A stretch of 24,494 nt of DNA from CAYOVG01 sp964407285 (GTDB lineage Bacteria; Desulfobacterota; Syntrophobacteria; Syntrophobacterales; Syntrophobacteraceae). The notes under the pieces are model-generated. The model ran no database searches. It was given only the letters and a program-made list of their open reading frames with translations, and had not been told where the DNA came from. Made by a program: the position numbers and the translations under genes. The stretch spans positions 1-24,494 of the forward strand of contig CAYOVG010000057.1 of the NCBI GenBank assembly GCA_964407285.1, written 5' to 3'. This document shows positions 1 through 7,606 of the stretch, in pieces. How positions within the stretch are numbered: the first letter of the stretch is position 1; every line of letters starts with the position of its first letter.

Positions 1-198
1 CCGGGAAGGGGGTGGGGGAAGTCGATAATGGTAAGCAGGAAACCGGAGGACGGAAACCGGATATCGGAGCAGGGACCGGACTGGAATCGCATTCCTCCGA
101 TTCGTGACGCCCGCTTTCCGATTCCCGTTCCGTAGAGTCGGAGCGGGCAAGGGCACAGCGTTGCCCACCGGCAAGGAACCGGCGGAGGCTGTTGGAAC
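1..198. other. Leader upstream of hypD, no gene identified
   Basis: Frame 1 is open from the window edge to a TAG near position 136 and frame 3 to a TGA near 118, so this may hold the last residues of an upstream gene, but neither translation is recognisable. The segment contains a short direct repeat (GGAAACCGGA at about 41 and 53). A purine-rich ribosome-binding site (GGCGGAGG, 181-188) precedes the hypD ATG by about 10 nt. Confidence 0.4.
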
Positions 199-1287
199 AT
201 GTCGCTAAAATATCTGGATGAATACAGGGACCCGCAAGCGGCCCGGGAGATGCTCGACGCCATCGGGCGGCGGAGCCGCAAGCCCGCCCGGCTGATGGAG
301 ATATGCGGCACTCACACGGTCGCGATTTTCCGGTCCGGCCTGAGGGGGCTCCTGCCCCCGCATATCGAACTCATAAGCGGTCCGGGATGTCCGGTGTGCG
401 TCACCGCAACGGAAGAAATCGACAGGGCCATATGGCTTAGCCGGCAACAAGGGGTTATCATTACAACCTTCGGAGACCTTATGCGCGTCCCCGGCTCCAC
501 GTCGTCGCTTCATGAAGAACGGAGCAGGGGGGCGGATGTGCGCATGGTCTACGGCAGCCTGGACGCCCTCGCGATAGCCGCGGAAAACCCCGGCCGCCAG
601 GTAGTGTTTCCGGGAATCGGCTTCGAGACGACCACGCCGACCGTTGCGGCGGCCATCAGGAAAGCGGCTTCGGACGGGATCGACAACTTCAGCGTCCTGT
701 CCGCGCACAAGCTGCTGCCGCCCGCCATGAGGGCGCTTCTCGACGCGGGGGACCTGAGGCTGGACGGCTTCATCTGTCCCGGCCACGTGAGCGTCGTGAC
801 CGGATCGGGGGCGTACGAGGAAGTGGCGGCGCGATACCGCATTCCGTGCGTCATTACGGGCTTCGAGCCGCTCGACCTGCTGCAGGGAATCTGCATGCTG
901 GCGGATCAGATCGAAGCCGGCGAGGCGAAAGTGGAAAACCAGTACAGGCGGGCGGTCAGCCGGGAGGGCAATGTCGTTGCCCGGCGACTAATGGACGAGA
1001 TCTTCGAACCGGCCGATGCGACGTGGCGGGGGCTGGGCGTGATTCCGGGAAGCGGTTTGAAAATACGGGACGCGTGGCGGGAATTCGACGCGGCGAGCCG
1101 GTTTTCGATGCCGGCCATCGAGGTGCGGGAGCATCCCGGGTGCCGGTGCGGAGAGGTTTTGCGCGGGGTCGTCACGCCGCCCGGATGCGGACTCTTCCGC
1201 AAGGCGTGCACGCCGGACCATCCCCTCGGCCCTTGCATGGTTTCGAGCGAAGGGACCTGCGGGGCCTACTACAGGTATCATGAATGA
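199..1287 (+). CDS. hypD: Hydrogenase formation protein HypD
   Basis: HypD is the Fe-S scaffold protein that, with HypC, holds the iron while CN and CO ligands are added to make the Fe(CN)2CO centre of [NiFe] hydrogenases; it acts in the cytoplasm. The 362-residue length is typical. Family signatures run in order: ICGTHT with Cys36, GPGCPVC with Cys64 and Cys67, FGDLMRVPGS, GFETTTP, HVSVVTG and GFEPLD, then the C-terminal cysteine-rich [4Fe-4S] region (GCRCGE, FRKACTPDHPLGPC, EGTCGAYY). All expected cysteines are present. The start has a GGCGGAGG Shine-Dalgarno about 10 nt upstream. The stop overlaps the hypE start in an ATGA, so the two are translationally coupled. hypC, hypA/B/F and hydrogenase structural genes are not in the window and may lie upstream. 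Confidence 0.98.
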   Translation: MSLKYLDEYRDPQAAREMLDAIGRRSRKPARLMEICGTHTVAIFRSGLRGLLPPHIELISGPGCPVCVTATEEIDRAIWLSRQQGVIITTFGDLMRVPGSTSSLHEERSRGADVRMVYGSLDALAIAAENPGRQVVFPGIGFETTTPTVAAAIRKAASDGIDNFSVLSAHKLLPPAMRALLDAGDLRLDGFICPGHVSVVTGSGAYEEVAARYRIPCVITGFEPLDLLQGICMLADQIEAGEAKVENQYRRAVSREGNVVARRLMDEIFEPADATWRGLGVIPGSGLKIRDAWREFDAASRFSMPAIEVREHPGCRCGEVLRGVVTPPGCGLFRKACTPDHPLGPCMVSSEGTCGAYYRYHE

Positions 1288-2318
1288 ACAGTCAGACTCG
1301 CGATAGAGGCTCCATACAACTGGACCATGGAAGCGGCGGCCGGGCGATGCACGACCTTGTCGGGAAGATTTTCATCGAGGCGTTTCGCAATGAATTCCTT
1401 CTCGAGATGAACGACAGCGCCCTGCTCGATCTGCCTCGCGAAGCCGGACGTCGCATCGCCATGACCACCGATTCCTACGTCGTGGACCCGATCGTTTTTC
1501 CCGGCGGCGACATCGGCAGCCTGGCGGTACACGGAACGGTGAACGATCTGGCCATGCGCGGGGCGAAGCCTCTCTACCTGACCGCGGGGTTCATCCTCGA
1601 GGAGGGACTGCCGCTGGACGAGCTCCGGCGGATCGTCGGGAGCATGGCGGAGGCGGCCCGTTCGGCGGGGGTGTTCGTCGTGGCGGGGGACACCAAGGTG
1701 GTCCCGAAGGGAAAAGCCGACAAGATCTTCATAAACACAGCGGGAATCGGCGTCGTCCGGGAGGGTGCGCGGATCGGAGGCCAGTACGCGCAACCGGGCG
1801 ATGCGGTGCTCATAAACGGGACCATCGGCGATCATGGAATGGCCATTCTGTGCAAGCGGGAGGGCCTGGCGCTCGAAAACGAGATACGAAGCGATTCCGC
1901 GGCCCTGCACGGCCTGGTGGAGAAGATGCTCGACGCCTGCCCCTCCATCCGCGTGCTGCGCGACCCCACGCGGGGGGGCGTGGCCACCACGCTCAACGAA
2001 ATCGCGCGGCAATCGGGGGTCGGGATCAGGCTGGACGAGGAGGCGCTGCCCGTGCGCGAGGATGTCGCAGGCGCCTGTGAACTCCTGGGATTCGATCCCC
2101 TTTATGTGGCCAATGAAGGCAAGGTGCTGGTCTTCGCGCCTGCCGGCGATGCGGCGACCGTGCTCCGGGTGATGCTGGACCACCCGTTGGGGAAGGACGC
2201 CCGCCGGATCGGCGAGGTTACGGCGGATGAGGCGGGGCGAGTGTTTCTCAGGACGCGAATCGGCGGACACCGGTTGGTGGACATGCTCCGTGGAGAGCAG
2301 CTCCCGCGGATCTGTTGA
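1284..2318 (+). CDS. hypE: Hydrogenase maturation protein HypE (carbamoyl dehydratase)
   Basis: HypE uses ATP to dehydrate a carbamoyl group, received from HypF on its C-terminal cysteine, to a thiocyanate that supplies the CN ligand of the [NiFe] hydrogenase iron. The 344-residue protein has the PurM/AIR-synthase-like fold signatures: the N-terminal HGSGGRAM segment, the TTDSYVVDPIVFPGGDIG region that binds ATP, VAGDTKVV, and RDPTRGGVATTLNEIA. It ends in the required PRIC with a free C-terminal Cys344. It starts in a 4-bp overlap with hypD, so hypD-hypE form one operon. The antisense reading frames over this gene are shadows. Confidence 0.98.
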   Translation: MNSQTRDRGSIQLDHGSGGRAMHDLVGKIFIEAFRNEFLLEMNDSALLDLPREAGRRIAMTTDSYVVDPIVFPGGDIGSLAVHGTVNDLAMRGAKPLYLTAGFILEEGLPLDELRRIVGSMAEAARSAGVFVVAGDTKVVPKGKADKIFINTAGIGVVREGARIGGQYAQPGDAVLINGTIGDHGMAILCKREGLALENEIRSDSAALHGLVEKMLDACPSIRVLRDPTRGGVATTLNEIARQSGVGIRLDEEALPVREDVAGACELLGFDPLYVANEGKVLVFAPAGDAATVLRVMLDHPLGKDARRIGEVTADEAGRVFLRTRIGGHRLVDMLRGEQLPRIC

Positions 2319-2334
2319 AAAGACGCAATACAGA

Positions 2335-2386
2335 CGGCGGGGCGGAGTTCCGTCCCCGCCGGGTCATGCTGCAAAGCCCGCTTTGC
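2335..2386 (+). other. Hairpins between hypE and the radical SAM gene
   Basis: CGGCGGGG (2335-2342) pairs exactly with CCCCGCCG (2354-2361), and three further C-G/G-C pairs extend the stem past one bulged T, giving an 11-bp GC stem with a 4-nt loop. A second palindrome, GCAAAGC (2371-2377) and GCTTTGC (2380-2386), follows. Such structure is expected in an untranslated spacer rather than in a coding N-terminus, which supports the downstream start of the next gene. It may attenuate transcription or be a processing site between hypDE and the radical SAM gene. There is no U-tract, so it is not a classic terminator. Confidence 0.5.
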
Positions 2387-2422
2387 GCGGGATGTGGAGC
2401 CAGGGATCGAGTAGAAGGCATT

Positions 2423-3562
2423 ATGCTCATAGACTGCGGTGGAAAGAGCCCTGATAGGGGGGGAACAGCGATTTGTCCCGTCTGCAAGCGGGAGATGACC
2501 GCCATAGGCGCCGGAGTGGGAGTCTGTCCCGACTGCGTGCGTGACAGGTGGGCCGAAGGACGGCGTTGCATCTCGTTGGTTCACTCCAGGACGAGGAGAG
2601 TGTTTCGCCTGCCGGTGAAGCCGCCGACCTCGGGAAAAGTGCGCTGTGACCTGTGTTTCCACCGCTGCAGGATGGGAGAGGAGGACCGGGGTTACTGCGG
2701 AATACGCACCGGGGCGGAAGCCGATTTTCGGGAAAGCGGCCGCAGCCGGGCTCTCGTGTCCCATTACTACGATCCCCTCCCGACGAACTGCGTGGCGGAC
2801 TGGGTATGCTCGGGGGGCACGGGATGCGGATATCCCACGTTCTCCCACGAAAACGGACCCGAAGCGGGTTTCTACAACCTGGCGGTCTTCTTCGAAGCCT
2901 GCAACCTCAACTGTCTCTATTGTCAGAACTGGAACTTCAAGCGGCGGCAACGCAAGAAGAACAACTGGCTGTCCACCGGGGACCTCGCCGGCGCGGTAAG
3001 CGATTCCACGAGCTGCATCTGCTTCTTTGGGGGCGACCCCGTCCCGCAGATCCCGTACGCTTTACGCGCCGCCAAGGAAGCTCGGGAGCGGGCGGGCGGG
3101 AGAATACTCCGCATCTGCTGGGAAACCAACGGCAGCATGCATCCCGCGTGGCTGAAGCGGATGGCCCGGACGTCCCTGGAATCAGGGGGATGCATCAAGA
3201 TGGATCTCAAGGCGTGGAACCCTTACATTCACCGCGCCCTCTGCGGTTGGGACAACAAACACATCCTGGAGAATTTCGAACGGCTGGCGCGATGGGTCCC
3301 CCTTCGGCTGAACCCGCCGCTCCTGATCGCCAGCACCCTGCTGGTGCCGGACTATGTCGGGGAGGAGGAAGTCCACGGGCTTGCGTCCTTCATCGCCCGC
3401 ATCAACCCCGACATTCCCTACGCGCTGCTGGCCTTCGCCCCGCAGTTCTGCATGGAGGACTCCCCCACCACGCCCCGCGCCCAGGCCGAAGCCTGCCTGG
3501 AAGCCGCAAAGCGTGCGGGACTCAGAAACGTGCGCCTCGGGAACCGGCACCTGATCTGCTGA
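2423..3562 (+). CDS. Radical SAM protein, PflA-like, with N-terminal zinc ribbon
   Basis: The [4Fe-4S] radical SAM motif is clear: CNLNCLYC (CxxxCxxC) inside FFEACNLNCLYCQNWNFK. It is preceded by a cysteine-rich segment CDLCFHRC...GYCGIR, typical of the COG1180/COG1313 group related to pyruvate formate-lyase activating enzymes. The N-terminus carries two more CxxC pairs (CPVC and CPDC), probably a zinc ribbon. The GGD motif (FFGGDP) and a KMDLKAW strand later in the barrel fit the family. A TTG codon at 2315 overlaps the hypE stop and would add 36 residues. I prefer the ATG at 2423, with GAAGG just upstream, because the skipped segment folds into strong hairpins. Substrate unknown; the hyp operon position suggests, but does not prove, a link to hydrogenase or glycyl-radical metabolism. 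Length from this start is 379 residues. Confidence 0.85.
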   Translation: MLIDCGGKSPDRGGTAICPVCKREMTAIGAGVGVCPDCVRDRWAEGRRCISLVHSRTRRVFRLPVKPPTSGKVRCDLCFHRCRMGEEDRGYCGIRTGAEADFRESGRSRALVSHYYDPLPTNCVADWVCSGGTGCGYPTFSHENGPEAGFYNLAVFFEACNLNCLYCQNWNFKRRQRKKNNWLSTGDLAGAVSDSTSCICFFGGDPVPQIPYALRAAKEARERAGGRILRICWETNGSMHPAWLKRMARTSLESGGCIKMDLKAWNPYIHRALCGWDNKHILENFERLARWVPLRLNPPLLIASTLLVPDYVGEEEVHGLASFIARINPDIPYALLAFAPQFCMEDSPTTPRAQAEACLEAAKRAGLRNVRLGNRHLIC

Positions 3563-3638
3563 GCGGTCGCTCACGTGAATTCGGCGGCATACAATGCAGG
3601 GGAAGCAACGCAGGGGCAGGCAATCATCCGGGAGGACC

Positions 3639-4019
3639 ATGATGAAAGCGTTCCTGATACTGCTCTCGTTGATCTGGATGACTGTCGGAGCGATGCTGAT
3701 CGTCCGCCCCGACCGGACCAGGGGGTTCTTGAAAAGGATCTATGCCGGCGCAGACCTCCGGCTGCTGTCCCCCCTACCCTTCGGCATCGGCCTGCTGCTG
3801 GTGGCGGGCGCTTTCTTCCACCCCGAAATGTTTCTGCTGCCTTTCATTCTCGGGCTTATGGGGATAGCGAAAGGATTTTATCTCGCCTTCCGGCCCGAGA
3901 AGATCAGGAGCATCCAGGAATGGTGGTTCGATGATGCGGACCGAAGCACGATACGGCGATGGGGTTTTGCCGTCGTTGCCTTCGGAATCGGTGTCCTCTA
4001 CCACACCCTGAGCAGGTAA
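3639..4019 (+). CDS. Small multi-pass membrane protein of unknown function
   Basis: The 126-residue protein begins MMKAFLILLSLIWM and has about four hydrophobic segments (roughly residues 3-20, 43-58, 62-78 and 105-122) joined by short basic loops, e.g. RPDRTRGFLKR and RPEKIRS. No catalytic motif is visible. The chosen ATG lies just after GGGAGG (3630-3635), a good ribosome-binding site; an earlier in-frame ATG at 3594 lacks one and would add a charged non-membrane extension. It follows the radical SAM gene by 76 bp on the same strand and may be cotranscribed. Function is not recognised. Confidence 0.75.
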   Translation: MMKAFLILLSLIWMTVGAMLIVRPDRTRGFLKRIYAGADLRLLSPLPFGIGLLLVAGAFFHPEMFLLPFILGLMGIAKGFYLAFRPEKIRSIQEWWFDDADRSTIRRWGFAVVAFGIGVLYHTLSR

Positions 4020-4453
4020 CGGGTTCGCTCGGTCGCTCAGGGGGCATCTCCCCCCGGCGTTCTCAATCTTCGGCCTGTTTTTCCCGGTCATCCGCCCTAT
4101 TCACGTCTCCACTCACGTCTCTATTCGAGTCTCTACTCGAGATCATGGAGACCACCGCATCGAGTTCTTCGCGCGGAGGCGGACACCGCCATCGCGTTGC
4201 AGCCTGCCGGGAGCAATAAGGGCTGCAATCTCGGCGCTATGAACGAGTCACTCCGCGCCTGCTCCGCGAATACTATTCAGACCGATTTCTTTCATTGCCT
4301 TTTGTATTACATCTGGTAATATCTCGCGGTCCCGCTTCCGGGACAACGACAGTATTCCGCACGTTTCTCGGGAGAACCATATTGTTTTGAATCTTATTCG
4401 TAGCGGATGTCACAGCAGTCGAGTCTCTTATAGATCAAGGGAGAAGATGAAAG
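4020..4453. other. Intergenic region, no gene seen
   Basis: Neither strand shows a convincing gene. The region holds a four-copy 12-bp repeat (4099-4146, listed separately) and a weak GGGGG-CATCT-CCCCC hairpin at 4040-4054 that could help end the upstream transcript. The 3' part is less GC-rich and should carry the promoter of the coiled-coil lipoprotein gene; I could not pick out a convincing -35/-10 pair. Confidence 0.6.
4099..4146 (+). repeat. Four tandem imperfect 12-bp repeats
   Basis: Consecutive 12-mers ATTCACGTCTCC, ACTCACGTCTCT, ATTCGAGTCTCT and ACTCGAGATCAT match the pattern AYTCRMGWCTCY-like with the last copy decaying. They lie in the gap between the small membrane protein and the lipoprotein. 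They could be a slippage-prone microrepeat or a set of protein-binding sites; nothing else indicates a role. Confidence 0.6.
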
Positions 4454-6215
4454 ATGCCTTTCAGGACAAACAGATCGGCTGGATGTTACGCAGCAGTCTC
4501 GTGTATTATGGTGTTCGCGCTGGTCGGCTGCAGCGCGGGCGTGAGTCGCCCGGCCCACAACATCCAGGCAAGCCGGGAGCTCTTTGAAACCCGGAACATC
4601 GGCCGCGAACCCGAAATTCGCCCGGGGTCCGGGTATGGAGAAACGATGCAACCCTGGGCCCCACCGGAGTGGAGTGGGACCAACCCCGCGGACATGAAGG
4701 GTAGCCGGAGGTTCGGAGAGACGGACCCGAGGGAAGAAGAGGCTTCGCGGGTGATCGCCGAGGCGCAGCGGCGGCGTGAGGAGGATGCGAAGCGGCTGGA
4801 AGAAGAGTATCGGCAACGAGCGCGCACAGCCGCGGACGCCGAGTACATCCAAAACGCATGGCATGATTCGTTCGACGCCGTGGATTTCATGATCCGGCTT
4901 ACCGCTCGCGGCTTTGCCGTCTGCCGGGATGCCGGACAATACGTTGCGGTAGCCGGGGACGGTTTCGTTAGCCCCCTTCCCGACCCGGACATGCAAAAGG
5001 CCGTCAGCGCCGTGCATCGCGGGAATAAAAAACTGACGATTCCAACACTTGCAAAACTCCGGCGTGGCGCGAATATTGCCGGCAGGCAGTATCAAGCCTT
5101 GATCCACATTCAGGAGAACCGACAGACACGGAAACTCTCGCAGGAACACCAACGACGGCAAGAAGAGGAAAGGGAAGCGCTGGAGTGGGCGGCAACTCAG
5201 AGAAGGCTGGAACGCGAGCGGGAAGAAAGGGAGATTCGGGCGAGACAGGATAGGGAAGCGCAAGCACGTCGAGAGGAGGACGAACGAAGATCGCGCGAAC
5301 GAGAGGATCGCGAGAGGCAGGACCGCGAGAGGCAGAATCGCGAGAGGCAGGAGCGCGAAAAGCTGAAGCGCGAGCAGGAGGCCAGGGAGCGGGAGACTAA
5401 GGAGAGAGAGGCCAAGCTCCAGGAGGAACTCAAGCGGCAGCAGCAGGAGTTGCAGGAAAGACAGCAGCGCGAGAAGGAAGCCCAGGCGAAGCGCGAGAGC
5501 GAAGAAAAGGCCCGCCGTGAACGAGAGGAGCAGGAAAGGCAGGAGCGCGAAAAGCTGAAGCGCGAGCAGGAGGCCAGGGATCGGGAGGCCAAGGAGAGAG
5601 AGGCCAAGCTCCAGGAGGAACTCAAGCGGCAGCAGCAGGAGTTGCAGGAAAGACAGCAGCGCGAGAAGGAAGCCCAGGCGAAGCGCGAGAGCGAAGAAAA
5701 GGCCCGCCGTGAACGAGAGGAGCAGGAAAGGCAGGAGCGCGAAAAGCTGAAGCGCGAGCAGGAGGCCAGGGATCGGGAGGCCAAGGAGAGAGAGGCCAAG
5801 CTCCAGGAGGAACTCAAGCGGCAGCAGCAGGAGCTGCAGGAAAGACAGCAGTGCGAGAAGGAAGCCCAGGCGAAGCGCGAGAGCGAAGAAAAGGCCCGTC
5901 GCGAACGAGAGGAGCGAGAGAAGCAGGAGNNNNNNNNNNNNNNNNNNNNNNNNNNNNNNNNNNNNNNNNNNNNNNNNNNNNNNNNNNNNNNNNNNNNNNN
6001 NNNNNNNNNNNNNNNNNNNNNNNNNNNNNCGCGAACGGCAGGAGAAGGAGAGACTGGAAAAGGAAGCCCAGGCGAAGCGCGAGAGCGAAGAAAAGGCCCG
6101 CCGCGAACGAGAGGAGCGAGAGAAGCAGGAGCGCGAACGGCAGGAGAAGGAGAGACTGGAAAAGGAAGCCCAGGCGAAGCGCGAGAAGGAAGAACGGGAA
6201 AGGCGCGGCTTTTGA
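4454..6215 (+). CDS. Coiled-coil repeat lipoprotein, broken by an assembly gap
   Basis: The start ATG follows AGGGAG (about 10 nt upstream). Residues 1-24 form a lipoprotein signal with lipobox LVGC (Cys about 25). Residues about 30-220 are a partly ordered domain of unknown function with a segment AWHDSFDAVDFMIRLTARGF. From about residue 225 the protein is almost only E, R, K, Q and A: a long charged coiled coil, TolA-like in composition. Three copies of a 64-residue unit begin at nt 5351, 5543 and 5735. After the 100-N gap a 34-residue unit (6030-6131) and a partial copy follow, ending RERRGF and TGA at 6213-6215. The frame differs across the Ns by one base, so the true gap length must be a multiple of three and 100 is a placeholder. 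The apparent continuation to 6343 is an artefact. Probably anchored in a membrane and reaching across the periplasm; that is inference. Confidence 0.8.
5351..5926 (+). repeat. Three tandem 192-bp repeats inside the coiled-coil gene
   Basis: Near-identical DNA units start at 5351, 5543 and 5735 (period exactly 192 bp, 64 codons). Copies 2 and 3 differ at only a few positions, including a CGC to TGC change that puts a lone Cys in copy 3 (QQCEKEAQ), and a changed 3' end. Copy 1 differs around its GAGACTAAG segment. Identity at DNA level, not only protein level, indicates recent duplication or gene conversion. Confidence 0.95.
5930..6029. other. Assembly gap (100 N)
   Basis: Exactly 100 Ns. The base before the gap ends a repeat unit (AGAAGCAGGAG) and the base after begins the next (CGCGAACGGCAGGAG), as at the intact junction at 6131/6132. 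The missing stretch is therefore most likely a whole number of 102-bp repeat units, possibly zero. Confidence 0.95.
6030..6212 (+). repeat. 102-bp tandem repeats after the gap
   Basis: A unit from 6030 to 6131 restarts at 6132 with the same first bases (CGCGAACGGCAGGAG), giving a 102-bp, 34-codon period. The second copy is cut short by the C-terminus. The last 69 bases before the gap (5861-5929) also match the end of this unit with a couple of changes. Confidence 0.9.
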
Positions 6216-6345
6216 GAAATGGGGTGTGCGCCGTCACTCCACGTGATGCGAAACGCACATTCCGCTCTCCAATATGGTTGAATTTCGGGCTCTTTCAGCA
6301 ACCGCACGGAAAGAGGGACGGGTTATGGTGGAAAAGGAGATGATG

Positions 6346-6834
6346 ATGAAACGAGCATTTCTTGGCTTTCTTCTGGCCATGTTGGTGGTTCTTCCCGGAT
6401 TCGCGGATGCGAAGGGGAGCGCCAAAGTCTTCAAGTTCGCCGCCCCGTGGGGGGAAGTGCGAGTCGTCGTTGACGCGAAGGTGATCAAAACCCTCCAGGT
6501 AAAGGATATCGAAATCAACTACACTCCCCCCACTTCAACTTACAGGTATGTCCCACAGAGAGAAGGCGGCATCGTTCATCAATCCGGTTTCTTTGGTTGG
6601 CAGAGAACCGGGGGAACGGGCGGCCTTTACGGGGTCAAGCTTGTTACTACCGGTAAGGGCAATGGACGAGCCATGGTGGAATTGTACGACGTATCGGCAA
6701 TGGGAAAACGAAGGAAAATCGATATGGGTCCCTATGGAAATATCGGTTTTCAATGGCTTGGTTCAATCGGAATTTTTAACTTCCCGGCCCCATGGAATGA
6801 AATGCGCGTGCATTGGGCCCCCATGAATGAGTAG
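6346..6834 (+). CDS. Exported protein of unknown function
   Basis: From the ATG at 6346 the 162-residue product starts with a clear signal peptide, MKRAFLGFLLAMLVVLPGF followed by a probable ADA cleavage site. AAAAGGAG ends 6 nt upstream, which decides between the three consecutive ATGs (6340, 6343, 6346); an in-frame ATG at 6325 is a weaker alternative. The mature part is Gly- and aromatic-rich (SGFFGWQRTGGTGGLYG) with alternating hydrophobic strands such as GEVRVVVDAKVIKTLQV, suggesting a beta-rich periplasmic or outer-membrane-associated protein. It follows the lipoprotein by about 130 bp on the same strand and may work with it. No family recognised. Confidence 0.75.
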   Translation: MKRAFLGFLLAMLVVLPGFADAKGSAKVFKFAAPWGEVRVVVDAKVIKTLQVKDIEINYTPPTSTYRYVPQREGGIVHQSGFFGWQRTGGTGGLYGVKLVTTGKGNGRAMVELYDVSAMGKRRKIDMGPYGNIGFQWLGSIGIFNFPAPWNEMRVHWAPMNE

Positions 6835-7171
6835 ATGAATGCCTTGAAGGATCTCGTCGGGGAGTATCGTGTAATTTGGTGTAATTTGTAATTGTTCGAT
6901 GCATGGTTCGCGGCCTTGTCGGAATCATCGCCTCACAATCGAGATAAGGAACGTTTCGGCATCGTCACGGAAAGAAGTCTAGATCTGTTACCGGATCCTT
7001 GCGCTCGGGTCGCCCAATGAAGCGCGGTAAAGCACTCCCGACGAAGATTCGGCATGATCCGGTCGAAACGTTTCACGCGGCCGGGCGAACGCATCCCCAC
7101 GCGATGACCCCCGACGTACCCTCTCCCGCGTCCATTGGCGTTATACGCCCCTTCGAACTCCGCTTTCAGGT
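6835..7171. other. Convergent intergenic region, no gene seen
   Basis: The stretch lies between two converging genes. It contains a two-copy 10-bp direct repeat (GTGTAATTTG twice, about 6869-6888). No convincing terminator hairpin with a U-tract, RNA gene or coding frame is visible. Confidence 0.5.
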
Positions 7172-7606
7172 CTACGCCCTATTGGTGATATTCAACTCCT
7201 CGAACGAGGTATCCAAAAAGGGACACACGTATTTCTTGCCATTTCGTATCGCATTCAAGGCACACTCCAGGCCATCCGCTCCATAAAGCTTCAGCACGAA
7301 CGCCGATGCCCCGGCATCGAACAGCTCCTTCGCATCCGCATCTTCCGCATAACCCGTATAGATTACTATCTTAATATCCGAGAAGCTGTCTTTGATTCGC
7401 CGGGTGACATCCACCCCGCTCAAGCCGGGCATGCTAAAGTCCAGGATAACAACGTCAGGTCGTAACGCATTGACTTTTTCCAGAACCTCAGAGCCATCCC
7501 GAACCTCCCCCACAATTTCAAAGTGAGGGGAATCCTCCAGAAACATTGTGAGTCCCATAATGGCCGTCGGACTGTCGTCCACTATAAGAAGGCGATCTTT
7601 CTCCAA
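7172..7606 (-). CDS. Stand-alone response-regulator receiver domain protein
   Basis: The 144-residue protein is a complete CheY-like receiver domain: acidic pair Asp10-Asp11 (IVDDS), phospho-acceptor Asp56 (VVILDFSMPG), switch Thr84 and Lys106. The sequence resembles NarL-type receivers, including the C-terminal AIRNGKKYVCP segment that normally leads into a LuxR-type helix-turn-helix, but the protein stops about 17 residues later with no DNA-binding domain. It probably acts by protein contact or as a phosphate sink. The start is TTG, preceded by GAGGTAAG at a suitable distance. No histidine kinase is nearby. Confidence 0.92.
   Translation of the reverse strand: MEKDRLLIVDDSPTAIMGLTMFLEDSPHFEIVGEVRDGSEVLEKVNALRPDVVILDFSMPGLSGVDVTRRIKDSFSDIKIVIYTGYAEDADAKELFDAGASAFVLKLYGADGLECALNAIRNGKKYVCPFLDTSFEELNITNRA

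Noticed and set aside
1278..2270. 330-codon minus-strand ORF over hypE
   Set aside because: Antisense shadow; hypE is unmistakable on the plus strand.
5351..6212. CRISPR or mobile-element origin of the repeats
   Set aside because: The units are contiguous, in frame and protein-coding, with no spacers, no terminal repeats and no transposase.
4394..6307. 637-codon minus-strand ORF rich in Leu, Ser and Phe
   Set aside because: It is the antisense shadow of the E/R/K/Q coiled-coil repeats, and it crosses the N gap.
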